Assembly (NCBI GenBank): GCA_022495005.1
Contig: JAGYXB010001069.1
Location: forward strand, 1-64,000
Length of the DNA stretch: 64,000 nucleotides
Origin: Rhyacophila brunnea
Lineage: Eukaryota > Arthropoda > Insecta > Trichoptera > Rhyacophilidae
Direction of reading: 5' to 3'
Each line of letters opens with the position of its first letter. The first letter of the stretch is position 1. The position numbers and the translations under genes were made by a program. Under the pieces are notes generated by a model, which worked only from the letters and a program-made list of their open reading frames with translations, searched no databases and was not told where the DNA came from. This document shows, piece by piece, positions 47,745 to 60,207 of this stretch.

Positions 47745-47841
47745 ATATCTTGTGGTTGTGGAGAATAGTGAGAAAATAGAATTACTTAAACACGTGCTAT
47801 TTTTAATATTTACCTACGTCTGTATCATAATATTATTATGC

Positions 47842-47847
47842 ATTAAA
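47842..47847 (+). promoter_or_regulatory. Possible poly(A) signal of gene A
   Basis: An ATTAAA hexamer lies about 100 nt after the gene A stop codon, with no AATAAA in between. ATTAAA is the commonest variant of the animal polyadenylation signal. Placement only; no transcript support. Confidence 0.35.
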
Positions 47848-47938
47848 GTTTGTTACGTAAACTAAACGCACATTCAATATTATTTCAGTCAATTCCAATA
47901 TACATAATATTATTATTATGTCATTATCATCGTCATCA

Positions 47939-48235
47939 TCAGCCTGAATCTATCCACTGCTGGATGAAGGCTTCTTCAAGCTGCTTCCACTTCTCTCGGT
48001 CCTGTGTATTGCGTTGCCACGAACTTCCGCAGAACTTTATTATTTCATCAATCCAGCGGCCTCTAGGTCTACCTTGTGGACATTTTGTACTTCTTGGATA
48101 CCACTGGATGACTAGATTTGTCCAACGATTGTCTCTTCTTCGAGCTATATGTCCAGCCCATCTCCATTTAAAGCTTTTAATAAACTCTATTACATCGCAA
48201 CACACGAAAATGGCAGATGATTTGTAGTTTTTCAT
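47939..48235 (-). pseudogene. Non-LTR retrotransposon C-terminus
   Basis: The minus frame reads KWRWAGHIARRRDNRWTNLV, then GRPRGRWIDEIIKFCGSSW and EEAFIQQWIDSG at the stop. This is the post-reverse-transcriptase tail of an RTE/CR1-like element, same family as the 19.4-20.0 kb remnant. An ATGATG/ATAATA-rich tail follows on the minus strand, as at other target-primed 3' ends. Lies downstream of and antisense to gene A. Confidence 0.82.
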
Positions 48236-48337
48236 CTACATCTCATTAATGGCTGGAAATTGGTTGTTTACACTACTTTATTCCTACCCTACAGTTCCGT
48301 AATCGTTGCAAACAAGATAAGTATAATTTATATCTAC

Positions 48338-48740
48338 GTTTTTATTAGCTCGTATTCTTGTTTGTCCGGTGGTTGTTTGTCCAGTACAAATCTTGCAATC
48401 GATTTTTAACTAACTTCCCGACTAGCTAGACATTTGAAACTTTTAGAATATACCAGAACACGATGACAATGCATTCTTTTAGCCATCTTTAAGTAGAATT
48501 GAATTCATTTTCAGTTAATTCTGTTTTGTATGGAAAGTGGGTGGTCATAGCAACTAAATTATTAATATATGCGTGCGTTACTATGGAAATCAAAATGAAA
48601 TGTCAAAATGACATTTCAGTATTCTAGAGTTGTTTGTTTGTTTGTTTTTTATTTACTTCATATCAAGTACAAGTTTGAGCATATTGAGCATAATAATTCA
48701 ACAGAAAATTTAAGTATAAAAAGTTTGTAATTATTTTTAA
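48338..48740 (+). repeat. Dispersed repeat, copy 2 (pairs with 28588)
   Basis: Same blocks as 28588-29075 with deletions, for example after TATGGAAAGT. Confidence 0.7.
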
Positions 48741-49049
48741 TTTTCTTCAAATTTTAGTAAAAACAATTTTTGATTTTTTTTAACTGTTAATAAGGTGTTA
48801 CGTAGCTAAACACTAAAAATAGTTTGCAATTTTCCAAGATGGCGGCCGTAGCAGATCTTGTGTGATAAAATACCTACTCGTCTTAGAAATTATCAAATAA
48901 TATATCCTACATGAAAATAAAGATGTCGGTGTAAATAATTATTCTGGACACGCTCTAAAACAAGCTTATAGGAACCCTCATAGGGACTCCAGATAATGGA
49001 CATTTATTAAAAAATATTCCGTACTAACGACACATAGAGTATAATATAT

Positions 49050-49435
49050 GAAGCGCCTAGTTTCAAAAGCCCCTAAAACGGTTTTTGAAAATTTTTGAGT
49101 TAGATATGTAGTTAGATGGATATTTTTGTGACCTATAGGATGGCTAACGATTGAACTTTAAAAAACGCCCAAATTCGCCAATTATACGTATCAATCAAAA
49201 ATTATGGTAAATTTCAAAACCCGCTAAAATGGTAGGGTGTGCTTTTCAAATACCGCTAAAATGAAAAGCCAAAATACTCTTTAAAATGTAACGAATTAAA
49301 AAATAAATACATAAAGTTCACAGATTTAATAGATATGATTTTTTCTCATCTTTCTCAAAACTACCTAAAATCGTTTTTCTCATTTTTTCAGAAATACCTA
49401 AAATCGTTTTAGGGGCTTTTAAAACTAGGGGCTTC
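49050..49435. mobile_element. TIR element with CCTAAAACG motifs
   Basis: Inverted ends GAAGCGCCTAGTTTCAAAAG and CTTTTAAAACTAGGGGCTTC, extended inward by AAGCCCCTAAAACG. Repeated CTAAAATCGTTTT blocks fill the right side. Target duplication not resolvable in the AT-rich flanks. Confidence 0.68.
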
Positions 49436-52230
49436 ATATTATATACACGTATAAATGATAAACACTGCGTTATAAAACTTTTTTATTATCAATTGACGAT
49501 ACATAGTACATACGACGGCCCCAGGAAAAACCATGATAAGTCTAAAATCATAAATGTTCAGGAGAGCGAAAACACTAAAATATTTACGCTATTAAATTCA
49601 TCATATAAAATGAGTAAGTTTTTTCTTATCTTATTTAAGTAAATCAGATAGACCATTTTATGGTCTATATTCCTATCAAAATTTAATGGTGATTCATTAA
49701 TTAACAGCTGAGATAATGTCCAAAAATCGTTTTTATTTGGAATAATATTACGCACTTTATATTTTGACTCGATTCAACATGCTTTTGCGCGGACGAAATA
49801 GATTACTGACTCCGCATAACACATTCATATTCTGAGATAGAAACCTTATTTTACGTCGCATTTTTCTTACTCCATACGATTTTATTAATTACAACTATAG
49901 TTATAACGCTCTTTTACGGAAAAATTGACATTGCGCAATATTTAACTCGAAATAGTACAGCGTGTCTATAAAATCTTAACAAGGGATATAGGGACATATT
50001 GATATATATATATTTTTATACGGAGTTTTTATAATTTAAATGTATTTAAGTATGACTTTTTATGTTTTTTTGCAAATTATTATTGATATTTTTATAAATA
50101 ATCAGAATATGTACATTACGAAATAATAAACATTCAGGAAAAATGTTTATAATGGAATAATAAAGAAGTTATGAGGAAATTAGTACATAACACTACTTAC
50201 TACACCATCAATAAAATATCTATTTTTATACCTACTTCGTAACAAATTTTTCATTAAAAATATAGAATAGATAGAAAAAAACAATGTAATGTTAATGGTC
50301 ATGTATATCGCTAGAACAATTTTAATTTAATTAATATTCAGTACAATTATCGAAACCAGAGAGATAATATATTTCATTAAATAAATCATTATAAGTTCGT
50401 TAATGGTTTACATAAAGGATATACTGAGTGAATTAAATTAGTAATTATCACTTTAGAACACACATAATTATTATTGTTCAATACAAAAATACAAACATAT
50501 AAAATAACTAGTGGAATATAATATTATACATAACAATTTGGCACAAATGTACCTACCAAAGCATCGAAATGTTGGAAAAAATATATTTAAGTAGGTTTAT
50601 TAGTTTCAAAAATTTTAATACTAATAAACCTAAGGAAAGTGTTATTTATAACCTAATAATTATTATTTAAAGACAGCTGAATTCACTTTCGTTATCAAAT
50701 GAGATCGCATTATTAAAATGTTCGTCAGCAGAAGTTAAATTCATATAAAATTTATACTAGGCTTGTATTACATACACATTCTATAATCATGATTAGGTAA
50801 TTACCTATCTAAAATAACATTGATACAACATTATGTAGTTCTGCTGTAGCAAGAGTGATAACCTTTTCAGTACCTACCTTCTATTCACTTTTTTCAATTC
50901 AATTTTTGCAACATAATATCTTTCTGTAATTGATCTTGTAAAATTGTAATTAAAAGCTTATAAATACTGATACAGTGATCATATTAACTTTCGTTTTGTT
51001 TTTCTAATGTTTATTGTTGATATGAGTTTAATTATCGATTAGTAAACATAGTTGAATTATATTTAATTGTCAACATAAATCATGAAACATCAGTATAAGT
51101 ACGTCTTAATTGAACGCAGTTATGTTAATTAATACGAGGTGTCATGATTGCAATAATTTATTTGGAAAGATAAAATAAATATGTACCTCCCCAACATTGT
51201 AATATTTGGTTTAAAATTTAAATAATTGTGGTACGAATCTGCATTTTTCTAAACGGTTGCCTTTTAAGTAGTATTTTCTTTAAATGATACATTATATTGT
51301 TATCTAATCTAATCAATTACGTAGAGTTTTATTAAATACTTTCTCAAAAAAACATAGTTTAATATCAATTATCATTCATAGCACTTTATTTAACTTACTA
51401 TTTTGATCGATCTATATAACTCCGACCGATTTAACTTAGATAAAAAATAGTAATTACTATTTATGCTAGTTTTCATATTTTAAAACAATCATATTCAATA
51501 AATTAATACGAGGTAAGTATATATGAGAGTAGGTACTAGATTTTTCAAAACCAATTGATATTTTGTTTGATATTATACCTACCGGGGATACCACAATATG
51601 TTAATCCCATCTCATACATATTATTTACCTAGATTCTAGACAACAATAAATGATTCATAAACTGACTATTATACACGTTTTTCGGTAAAATTCTATTGAA
51701 AATAATAGATAAAATAAGTTTTCAAAAAACCCGGCTAATCTTTTCTTTTAGGTGACCGACATGTAATAATAATTTATAATCCACAGAACTCGTTTTCGAG
51801 AAACATTCAATGTACAAAGTAATAATAATATATACCCTTTTATATTATTGCAAACATAAAATTAACACGTCGGACGTATTTAAGTTTTACAATGAGCTTA
51901 AGTTGGTCCCAATGTGTACAAATCAATTAGTAAGCCTTTCGGAAATTTTCACCATTTGAAAGAGTAATAAAAATGATTTTTTTCACTTTCTTAAGTCATA
52001 AATATTATTCCGTAATTAGTAAGAATTTTACTAAGAGAATAATAAGATAAACTCTCTTGTATTTGCTAGCTAGATAAGTCCTTCCTTTTAAATAATAAAA
52101 TATTTTGTAATTTAAACATGAAAATACTGCCTAGTTGTTATTATCGATGTACAAGACTAATTTAATCAAAATGTGTCATACTGTACCGAAAATAAAACAA
52201 TTTTTTGAAGTTAAAACATAATATTGTAGG
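49436..52230. other. Long AT-rich intergenic interval
   Basis: About 2.8 kb between the two GLYAT-like genes with no coding-like frame, no inverted termini and no match to the repeat families above that I could see. Confidence 0.4.
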
Positions 52231-52232
52231 TA

Positions 52233-52435
52233 TAAGCATCGGCCTATAACATCGTGGGTTCCGAGTTTGAATCATGGGTCTGAAAAATAGATACAAATTG
52301 TTTTTCAATTTGTGGTCGGAGTCAGAGTACGTACCTAATAGGTTGAGCAAGTGGCTGACATCCATTTCTCGTAAAAACAAAACCTGTTCTCCAATCTGTG
52401 GGGGGCCTCATTATGATCGGACATGATCGGATATT
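52233..52435 (+). mobile_element. tRNA-derived SINE (family 1)
   Basis: Head GGCCTATAACATCGTGGG with box B-like AGTTTGAATCATGG, then TACCTAATAGGTTGAGCAAG, ATCCATTTCTCG and CCTCATTATGATCGG tail. The minus-strand frame at 52162 is a shadow of it. Confidence 0.78.
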
Positions 52436-53742
52436 TTAGGTGGGTACATTTTTAATTGCAAAACAATTTGTTTTCTAGTGATAGGTAATAATATTTAATT
52501 AAAATATGTCGTTTTCTGCTGGGTATTTATTTAAATTAAGTTTATTTATAATTACATACTTTTTTTACTCATCTAAATAATTGAAACAGTGAATTAATAT
52601 AATGATATATCCATATCGTTTTCTATTGGATATTTGTTTAATATCAAATAATATAACAATTTCAAGCTTAAACATTACCTACAACATTGTTTTTTGGGTA
52701 TCTAAGTAGAAGAGTAATTAACCGAAAATAGTCGAAGAAAGCTTGTGGAGGTCTTTATTTTGCGGTGGATTGAAATTAGCTGATGAATCAATATAATGAA
52801 TAATCAATATTTAAACATTATGACTGTGTCCTAGTATAGTAAAAGTACCTACCTATATTAGTACAAAATAATTCTTTTCTATTTTGTTTGTTTTATATTC
52901 AATAATATAATATTTTGATAATAAAACACTAGTACTAGTGACTAGTGAGTAGCTTTTTAACTAAAACTGCATTTACCTACTGCAGATTCCAATATTTTCC
53001 GAAGATAAACCAATATATTTTTCAAAACTAATGTGATACGTCAATATAAACCATGCGGTATAAGGATCTCCGTTAAAGACTGTTATTGCAAGTATAACAA
53101 CCTTCTTACTCGTAAAATAAAACGCAGTACACTTTTTTTATTGATATATGACTATACTTCTCGGATATTTATGTGAACACAAATTTGGTCGATGCGATAT
53201 GTAGATATAGAGCACCATTGTCGAAAACCTAACTTTGTCAATTTTTATGCTAGAGACCTGAAATTTTTACAGGACATGCACAAAAAATATGATATTATAA
53301 AAAGCTAATAAAACTTAAAACGCTATTTTCAGACTTATCATGGTTTTTCTAGGGAAAATTACGCGAAAATGACTAACAACATTTAGTGTTTGATATTTCT
53401 CACATAAATACTGCATTTAATTACTTAAAAAACCTACTTACTAAAAGTACCTACTTTAAATTCAATTATTCTCGTATCGGAAAATAAAATATTTACATAA
53501 TGGTATACTTTGTATTGGCTATTAAATATTTCTCGTGAGGCTACTAAATGCAAATACAGATATTGTCTTCGTATTTGTTATTTCGTGTATCGTATAGCAT
53601 ATTTCTTATTGAATATTTTATTATAATAAATTTTAATAAAAACAAAATAAAGTGATCCAGTCATAAGAATTCTAACTTGTTGCAAGTGCTGTTTATTAGT
53701 CAATTGAGTTTGAATATTGATTACAAATCTATGTTATGTTAT

Positions 53743-53830
53743 ACCCCGTTTACGCGTGCATGGAATTACTGCTGACAGGGCGTATTATAGCGGCTATAAC
53801 AAGAAAATGCACGTGTAAACATGTAGGGGT
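53743..53830. mobile_element. Short foldback MITE
   Basis: ACCCCGTTTACGCGTGCAT and ATGCACGTGTAAACATGTAGG face each other within 90 bp, leaving almost no spacer. Non-coding. Confidence 0.6.
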
Positions 53831-53847
53831 TTTAAACTCATACACGT

Positions 53848-54005
53848 TAAGCCCAACAGTCCCACGATGCCCCCAGGTTGGAATACTGCGTCAGACAAGT
53901 ACTTTCCAATGTGTGTCTGAGTCAGAGCATGGACCTAATAGGTTGAGCAAGTGGCTGACATCCATTTCTCGAAAAAACAAAATCTGTTAATAGAAACCTC
54001 CACTC
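53848..54005 (+). mobile_element. tRNA-derived SINE (family 1), decayed head
   Basis: Body ATGGACCTAATAGGTTGAGC, AAGTGGCTGACATCC and AACCTCCACTC tail; box B is degraded. Confidence 0.72.
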
Positions 54006-54093
54006 ACACACAAGTTGCAAGATTGCATGCATGAATCAAAAAAGTTCAGAAGCTTCTGAATTTTCACGCAACAGTTGGGATTTGTTCGATATC

Positions 54094-54105
54094 TGCGCCT
54101 GCGCA
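54094..54105. promoter_or_regulatory. NRF-1-like palindrome upstream of gene B
   Basis: TGCGCCTGCGCA matches the GCGC-N2-GCGC core bound by NRF-1/Ewg-type factors. It lies about 0.9 kb before the gene B ATG in a locally CpG-richer patch (about 54070-54250) of an otherwise AT-rich region, where a promoter or 5' exon of gene B could lie. Inference only. Confidence 0.3.
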
Positions 54106-55007
54106 GTAGAACGATAGTGGCGAACCTGCCGGTAAAAAAACGAACTACACCGCGCAGACTCATTTTGAGGTTAACCGATTTTCATGACCTGTTAAGTTAA
54201 ATAGTACTATAAAATGACAACATCGCGCCTCGCTTTGAAGAATGAGATTAGAGAGAGAGTCAGCAATTTTACGTGTAAAAAGTAGTTATTATCGCGATAG
54301 TTTAAAATACACACTATTGCTGCAAGTAAATCTACGCACATATACAGGCGCTATTACTTTGTATACACGACAAAGTAAAATTCCAGGTATTTGATAAGAC
54401 ATAGCAATTCAAAATGGTAATTTTCTTCTAACAGGGACTAACCAAGTTATTTATCTTTTCATTTTACGCTCCCGTGGTGTACTGATCTGTCAATTTACGT
54501 ACTTTGAAGCTTTCTATAATAACATTATCTCTAAAATGGTCAGGAGTGATGTTAGAATTATTATTAGTATAATTTTGGTTTATTACGAAGAAGAAAAGGA
54601 GTTGCATAATATAAAAGAAGAACCGATACCCTATTTAAAAACGCCTCTACCACGCGTTGCCGCCATGACAGGTAGGTACGTCACTACAAGTCTTATTAAA
54701 ATGTTATCGCTGAATTTATTTTTGTCAGACAATATATACTAGGATTATCAGGAACAGCGTAAATATTCTTGTAACATGAAAGATAAGAATAGAGAATAGA
54801 GTAGACTTTGCAGCTAATACCATCAAAATTAATTATAATAAAAAGTGCAGCCAAGACCAGGAATCAATTACAGAAGGTTATCAATTGTGCAGTTATCAAT
54901 AACAATAATATAGATAACTGGTTATTTAACCTCGAATATTTAAAGTGAAAACTGCTATTTAGATATTAAATACTATTCATTGTGACACAATTGAAGAGTC
55001 AGTTAAC

Positions 55008-55217
55008 ATGTACTCTGATCCGCTAGTGGAGATCGATTTAAAAGAATGGCCGACGATACAAACTGTGTTAATGAAAGACTGGCCGAGAAGTGCTTCGATG
55101 TACAATTGGGTTAAAAATCGACTTAAATGGATTAAGAAGGAGCCAAATGCTAATATATTTCATATTTATTGTCCAGAGGGAGATATAAACAGTGGAATAG
55201 TGGCCTTTGGGAAAACG
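55008..55217 (+). CDS. Gene B coding exon 1
   Basis: Encodes residues 1-70 from the ATG in GTTAACATGT to the donor ACG|GTAAGA, phase 0. The EWPTIQ, DWP and WIKKEP segments match gene A exon 1. No upstream in-frame ATG without a stop was seen, which supports this start. Confidence 0.82.
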
Positions 55218-58200
55218 GTAAGAAAGTAATGTATACTCTATCTGAACTAATAATAAAATTATTTAAATATCAAACTGTTATTTTCAAAATTTTACGTTGT
55301 ATCAGAGAGTTGACTCTTTTTTTATCGTTCCCTTACGGTTGAGGATCGTGACCACCTTGGAATTCTGTCAGCTGTCTTCTGTTTCTCTCAGTTAAAAGTG
55401 AATGATGATAAAACTGACGCTCTTCCTCTGCTTCGCCTTCTTTGGAGACTACCTAAAACCACCAGTCTTTCCAGGTTATCAGTTAAACCAACTGAAAATG
55501 CTTCCTAGATATTCATAAATTGGTGGAATTATTAATTATTTATATCATTAATTTCTTCTTTGTTTTCAACTGTTAATAACATTCCTAATAATAACCAAAA
55601 TACTGAGTGTTCCTGTGTTACATTTATGTGCCCTTTTTTTGTTTGATATTGCTACCGATAGATATACTGATAATTTTTTCAAAACCTGTATCTTGAACCT
55701 TTCATAATAATAAAATATCCTATTTCAGAATAATTCTTGTTGAAACGTTGTGTTTTTTGTCCGTGAAAGAACCTACGTAATTAAATCACTTCATAATCTT
55801 GCACTCCGGCTCTACAATGAAAATGATGTTATATATTCTATTTTTTTTTTTACATATATTATGTATTTATTTTCTTATCACTACATATCGTCGCTATAGG
55901 ATTGGTTTGTCGAATATCCGTTTTCGTCAAAATCGACCTTTTAATGCAGAATGATTTTTTGTATCTAAATGGACCAGAACCATCCTTTTCTTTAAATTAC
56001 TTTGTAGTGAATACAGTATTCATATGCTGTAAAAACAACAATTTAAATACCTCCATGTATTTAAATATAGGATAATGAAATTTGTTTTTCGTCTCCTGTA
56101 CATTTGACATCTGGTCTATTCGACAAACCAATCCTACAGCGACCATGTATTAATACAACTGAATATCATTGATCTAGTTTTATGCGAGGTAATCGAGGAA
56201 AGAAGCGTATCAGTGTAGTTAAAAGTTATAAAACGTATAATGTACTTGTAATTCTATCTATACAATACCGTCAACAGTTCGATACTTTTTGGAGTTTTTT
56301 TTATCTACTCTGGTAGATAGTAATTTCATTTCAACCATTTCACAAAAAAAGCAACTTTGTTATTGATTCATTTAGAAAAAAATTGATTATCAAATATTTT
56401 ACAAGTGGACTTTAGGAAATCTTTATCTGTTATTTTACATGAGGCATATTCCTAAGTTATAGTGATGCGAGTATAAAGTTTTTATAAATTACAAGAATTT
56501 TTTCTTAAAGGTTTTTACGTAATACTTTTGTTTTGTATAAGATTTTGGTAAATATTAAAAACCAACTAAAACCCCCATTAAATTAAAAGAAATAAATCTG
56601 ACTTACTAATTAAATGTACTATTCTTCGTTTCACCATAGCCTATTCAGGGATGGCAAATATATAGCATGCGTGCCAATAATGGCACGTGAGATGATTTTG
56701 CATGGCACGCGAATGTTTCATTTTGAAGAGAAAAGATATTACTTTTTTACATTATATTTAAAAAAAAAAAAAAAAAAATGACGACAGCCATGTGTATTTT
56801 CTTCGGTTTTTCATATTATGTTTACTAATCGATGCGCAAACGAAAACGACGAAACTCATGCATAAATGACAAATCGCATTGTATAAAAAATAGCAGGCAA
56901 ATGCTGTTCAAGAACAAAAAATATACAATTGCATAGGTCGGTCCCTAGGAACGGGCAATTATAAATAAGAATATTCAACCAACAAATCTTATGAAATTAA
57001 TTATCAGCAGTCATTCAAATATAATAACTGCTTGTTATTTTGCCTCAAACATAATCTCTAAAAATGTGAAACGTTCAGTGATGGAGAATATAATATAAAA
57101 GAAGAGTGGTTTAAGTGCTTCCATGATCTCTTTGTGAATTTTGAAAACAAGGATAAAAATATTCAAATAATAAAAGTTATGCATTCGGCTATAAATACGG
57201 TGAACGATACAATATCAAGTACTCAATTGTAATTTTTAAACTTTTTAATGGAATTCTTACAAAACTTTCAAAAACTTTTTTTTCGCCATGAAAAACTGCT
57301 TGGCACGTCAGACAGTCGAAAAATATTATTTGGGAAATTTCGGCACGCCTACGTAAAAAGGTTTGCCAACCCTGGCCTATATCCATCCAAAAGTCACTAT
57401 CCGCCACTGCAATAATCGCACCGTGAGTGTAAAACTAAGGCATCTGCAAATTTTTCAATTACGAGATTAAATGCAAAACAACTGCAAAAGTCGTCAACTT
57501 GATAATGTAAAAGTGAATTAACTGAAAGAACATGCAATATAATGTAGATATCAGTGACGTCCCGTGGGGGTAGGCAGATTGAGCGTCGTTTGGGGGCAGC
57601 AGTTACTCGAAGGGCGGCAAATCGAGGAGAATCATTAGGTATATAATATAGAAATAGCTACCTAAACTTAGAAATAACGGAAATATCTTTCCATTAAAAA
57701 AACCAGCTCACCGGTTGGAAACAAAAATTATTATTTAACATACAAGGTTTAACAGGACTGTATTTTTGTCGGGTTCGCGATGTTTAGTTTACTTCGGTTG
57801 TCCTTGGACGTCACGTCCTTGATGGCCAGCTATGACACGTGCAGATTTTTGAATTATAGGTATGTGCATACTTGCCTAATTTAAAATATTTAAATAATTA
57901 GATTTAATTGGTAGTATATATTTTGTCAGCAATGTATCTATACTTACAACACATTTCTTAGATATTTTAGTTAGATTGGTAATGAAAAATACTGTATAAA
58001 AAAAATGAGGCGGTATTTTGGCGCTGCCTAGGGGCGGCATTTTGTCTTTGGACGTTTCTGGTAGATATAAACTAAATATTATGGTTTTTTTTAGAAACTC
58101 TATTTCTCCTAACAAAACGAAGACTTCAAACCCTAATATATCCAAAATATGTCTTTTGCAGATACCTTTGTATTACACTCACGGTGCGATATAATATGTA

Positions 58201-60207
58201 TAATATAATGAAGAATTTATTTATCACAATTTGTAGGGTCACATAACAGTATATCTTACTATCTACAACCCAAGTAATAAATTGGACAAATTAAAAAATG
58301 CTCTAATAAATACGAAACTAATCGACTGGGCCGAAAAACCGGACGTATGTCTACCGGCGGAAATAAGTCCGTGGTTTTTGGACATAATGGACACATTGGG
58401 ACATAAGTTGGTGGACACGTTGACGACCAGATTCTTTCAGCTGCCAAGAGAAAAGGCGATAGCTATTGATATAAAGTAAGTATTCAATTATTTACCGCTT
58501 CTCATCTATTTCCCGTGTCTCAACACCATTTTAGACTATTATATTCCGCATTAGACTATCAAAGATCCTTGACAAATCAATACCTTAGTTCTATAGAGAA
58601 ACAACTCAAAATAACTTGTTCTAAGAGATAATGATGTTTGAAAATTTTGCACAAATTCCCGTTTCAATATTAATAGCATTGATTTTTTAAGTAAATGTGT
58701 TTAATATACATAATTTTGAAAGACACTTTCTGAGAAAATATATTATTACCAATAGAAAAAATCTTTTTGAAAAAAGTAAGCCACCCCGGCTGGGAATCGA
58801 ACCCTGCATCTCCTGGGTTTACGCCCCGCCCGTTGCATTACCTCTATGTAACAAGGCGACGTACTAATTGCGACAAATTTCAACTATTGGCCTTTTTAAT
58901 ACCCACTCATCAGCGTTAGAAGAACATATATTAATTACATACATTAATACATAATTAATATATTTTCTCAGAAAGTGTTTTTCAAAATTATGTAGGTATG
59001 TTCAATAATTAGAATGGTACATTCTTAAAATCTTGTGAATTATTCGTTGAATAAAAGAAATAGTTAATTATAAATGTGTTTAATTGTAACATACGTATGG
59101 GCGCTAGCTACGTATTTATAATTAAACGTAGATGTTTTTATTATTTATTTATAGTTTACCTGTTTCGTTTAAACGCGCTATCTCCAAAAATTTGTCGAAT
59201 TTTAAATGTATATTTTTTCCCTTTCTTATTATTCTCTTTTGCTGTCCTGTCTAAGATCACTCATATTATGCATAAATTTCAATAATTCCTAACACACATA
59301 TTATAATATAATATTATGTAAGTACATAATATTATCATATATTACTTATCTAAAAAAATGTTACTTTTTTTGTCTATGATTATTCAATATTCTTTCTCGT
59401 TTTTGTTATGTAATTTTTTTATATTTATGTTCTTCTTAGATTCTATATTGTTAGGATTAACTAAGTATTTTGAATATACATAATTTGAAAACATTTCAAC
59501 ACATCAACCATAAACACTAGAAAAAATCATTTTGTAGAAAAATATACGAACTTGAACCTGTATCTGCTGGATTTGCGCCAGTATGCTTTTCCAATCGGGC
59601 ATCTTAGTTAATTACGACGATTTTAACTAGTAGTTGTTACATGAAATGCTTATCGAATTCCGTTATAATGTTGGCTATCGGTTTTAGTATATTAAATTAA
59701 TGTGGGTAATATCGATAAGCATATTTAAATATGTCGGTATGTCAGTGTTTCGAAATAGAACTACCAAGTAAATGTTTACTTTTGATGTAACGTCATGTTT
59801 TTATTCTCTTCAGATGCCCGCCAGATGTCTACATAGCCAAACTCAAGCCTGAAGATATCCCAGGAATCGACGCAGTCTGGCCACACCGGTTTGAGCAGTC
59901 AAAAGACTACCTCACAGATCTTGTCAGGTTAAATTTTGGCCTAGGAATATTCTCAAAGGCAGATGACTCTTTGAGGTCATGGATAATCCAATTCGAGTAC
60001 AATGATCTTGCAGTTTGTCAAACAGCGAAGGAGCACTATAGAAAAGGATATGCGGATATTCTCATCAAATCTTTGTCAAAACAGATAGCCCTTGACGGAG
60101 ATGGCCCGCTGTGCTTTATTCTAATCGGAAATATAGCTTCGGAAAATCTTGTAAGAAAATCTGGCTTCGAAGTTGGTGGTTTTTGTAATTGGTTACTCTA
60201 TAAATAG
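55008..60207 (+). CDS. GLYAT-like N-acyltransferase gene B (three coding exons)
   Basis: Joined exons 55008-55217, 58237-58475 and 59814-60207 give a 280-residue protein. Introns start GTAAGA (phase 0) and GTAAGT (phase 2) and end TTTGTAG and CTCTTCAG. Exon count, phases and the 239-nt middle exon match gene A, and the proteins align along their length, so the two are diverged tandem duplicates. The C-terminal domain contains WPHRF, GIFSK, a HYRKGYADIL acyl-CoA turn and a KSGFEVGG segment, marking a GNAT-fold GLYAT-like acyltransferase acting on an acyl-CoA and an amine acceptor; substrate unknown. Intron 1 (about 3.0 kb) contains a small MITE and two hAT elements, and intron 2 (about 1.3 kb) two tRNA-module elements. 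The frame is intact throughout. Confidence 0.86.
55889..56143. mobile_element. Small TIR element in gene B intron 1
   Basis: GTCGCTATAGGATTGGTTTG and CAAACCAATCCTACAGCGAC are inverted ends (about 28 bp with GTCGAATA). About 255 bp, non-coding. Confidence 0.72.
56646..57374 (+). mobile_element. hAT element with N-terminal transposase remnant
   Basis: Begins CAGGGATGGCAAATATATAG and ends ACGTAAAAAGGTTTGCCAACCCTG region; flanks share GCCTAT but the 8-mers do not align perfectly. Between 57015 and 57220 a decayed frame reads ACYFASNIISKNVK and INTVNDTI, like the start of GTF2IRD2/ZBED-type hAT transposases. In gene B intron 1; a fragment of the same family is at 9316. Confidence 0.75.
57552..58060. 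mobile_element. hAT-type element, CAGTGACGTCCC family, copy 2 (inverted)
   Basis: Perfect GTAGATAT duplications (57544-57551, 58061-58068) flank CAGTGACGTCCCGTGGG and GGCATTTTGTCTTTGGACG. Ends 176 bp before gene B exon 2. Confidence 0.93.
58237..58475 (+). CDS. Gene B coding exon 2
   Basis: 239 nt, phase 0 to phase 2, bounded by TTTGTAG and GTAAGT. It encodes GHITVYLTIYN followed by a LKNALINTKLIDW helix. The open frame before 58237 is not part of the exon because the acceptor and the match to gene A fix the start. Confidence 0.86.
58701..59065. mobile_element. TIR element enclosing a tRNA-derived module
   Basis: The left arm ACATAATTTTGAAAGACAC with TTTCTGAGAAAATATATT (58708-58745) is inverted at 58957-59000 (AATATATTTTCTCAGAAAGTG, then TTTTTCAAAATTATGT). 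Between them the minus strand of 58780-58860 has box A TACATAGAGGTAATGC and box B GGTTCGATTCCCAGCC. A TTGTGAATTATTCGTTGAAT tail follows. In gene B intron 2. Confidence 0.72.
59465..59760. mobile_element. Decayed copy of the TIR/tRNA-module family
   Basis: The left arm GAATATACATAATTTGAAAAC, then a degenerate tRNA-like module on the minus strand (59546-59612) and a TTAATTACGACGATTTTAACTAG spacer-type stretch similar to the other copies. Directly precedes gene B exon 3. Confidence 0.5.
59814..60207 (+). CDS. Gene B coding exon 3 (GNAT C-terminal domain)
   Basis: Begins with the base completing a split Lys codon, then CPPDVYIAKL, and ends at TAG. It contains the acyl-CoA turn HYRKGYA. The reading frame extends well upstream of the first ATG at 59971, which lies inside the domain and is not a start. 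Confidence 0.88.

Noticed and set aside
47939..48227. 125-residue plus-strand frame at 47850-48227
   Set aside because: Antisense shadow of the retrotransposon C-terminus, which has the recognisable motifs.
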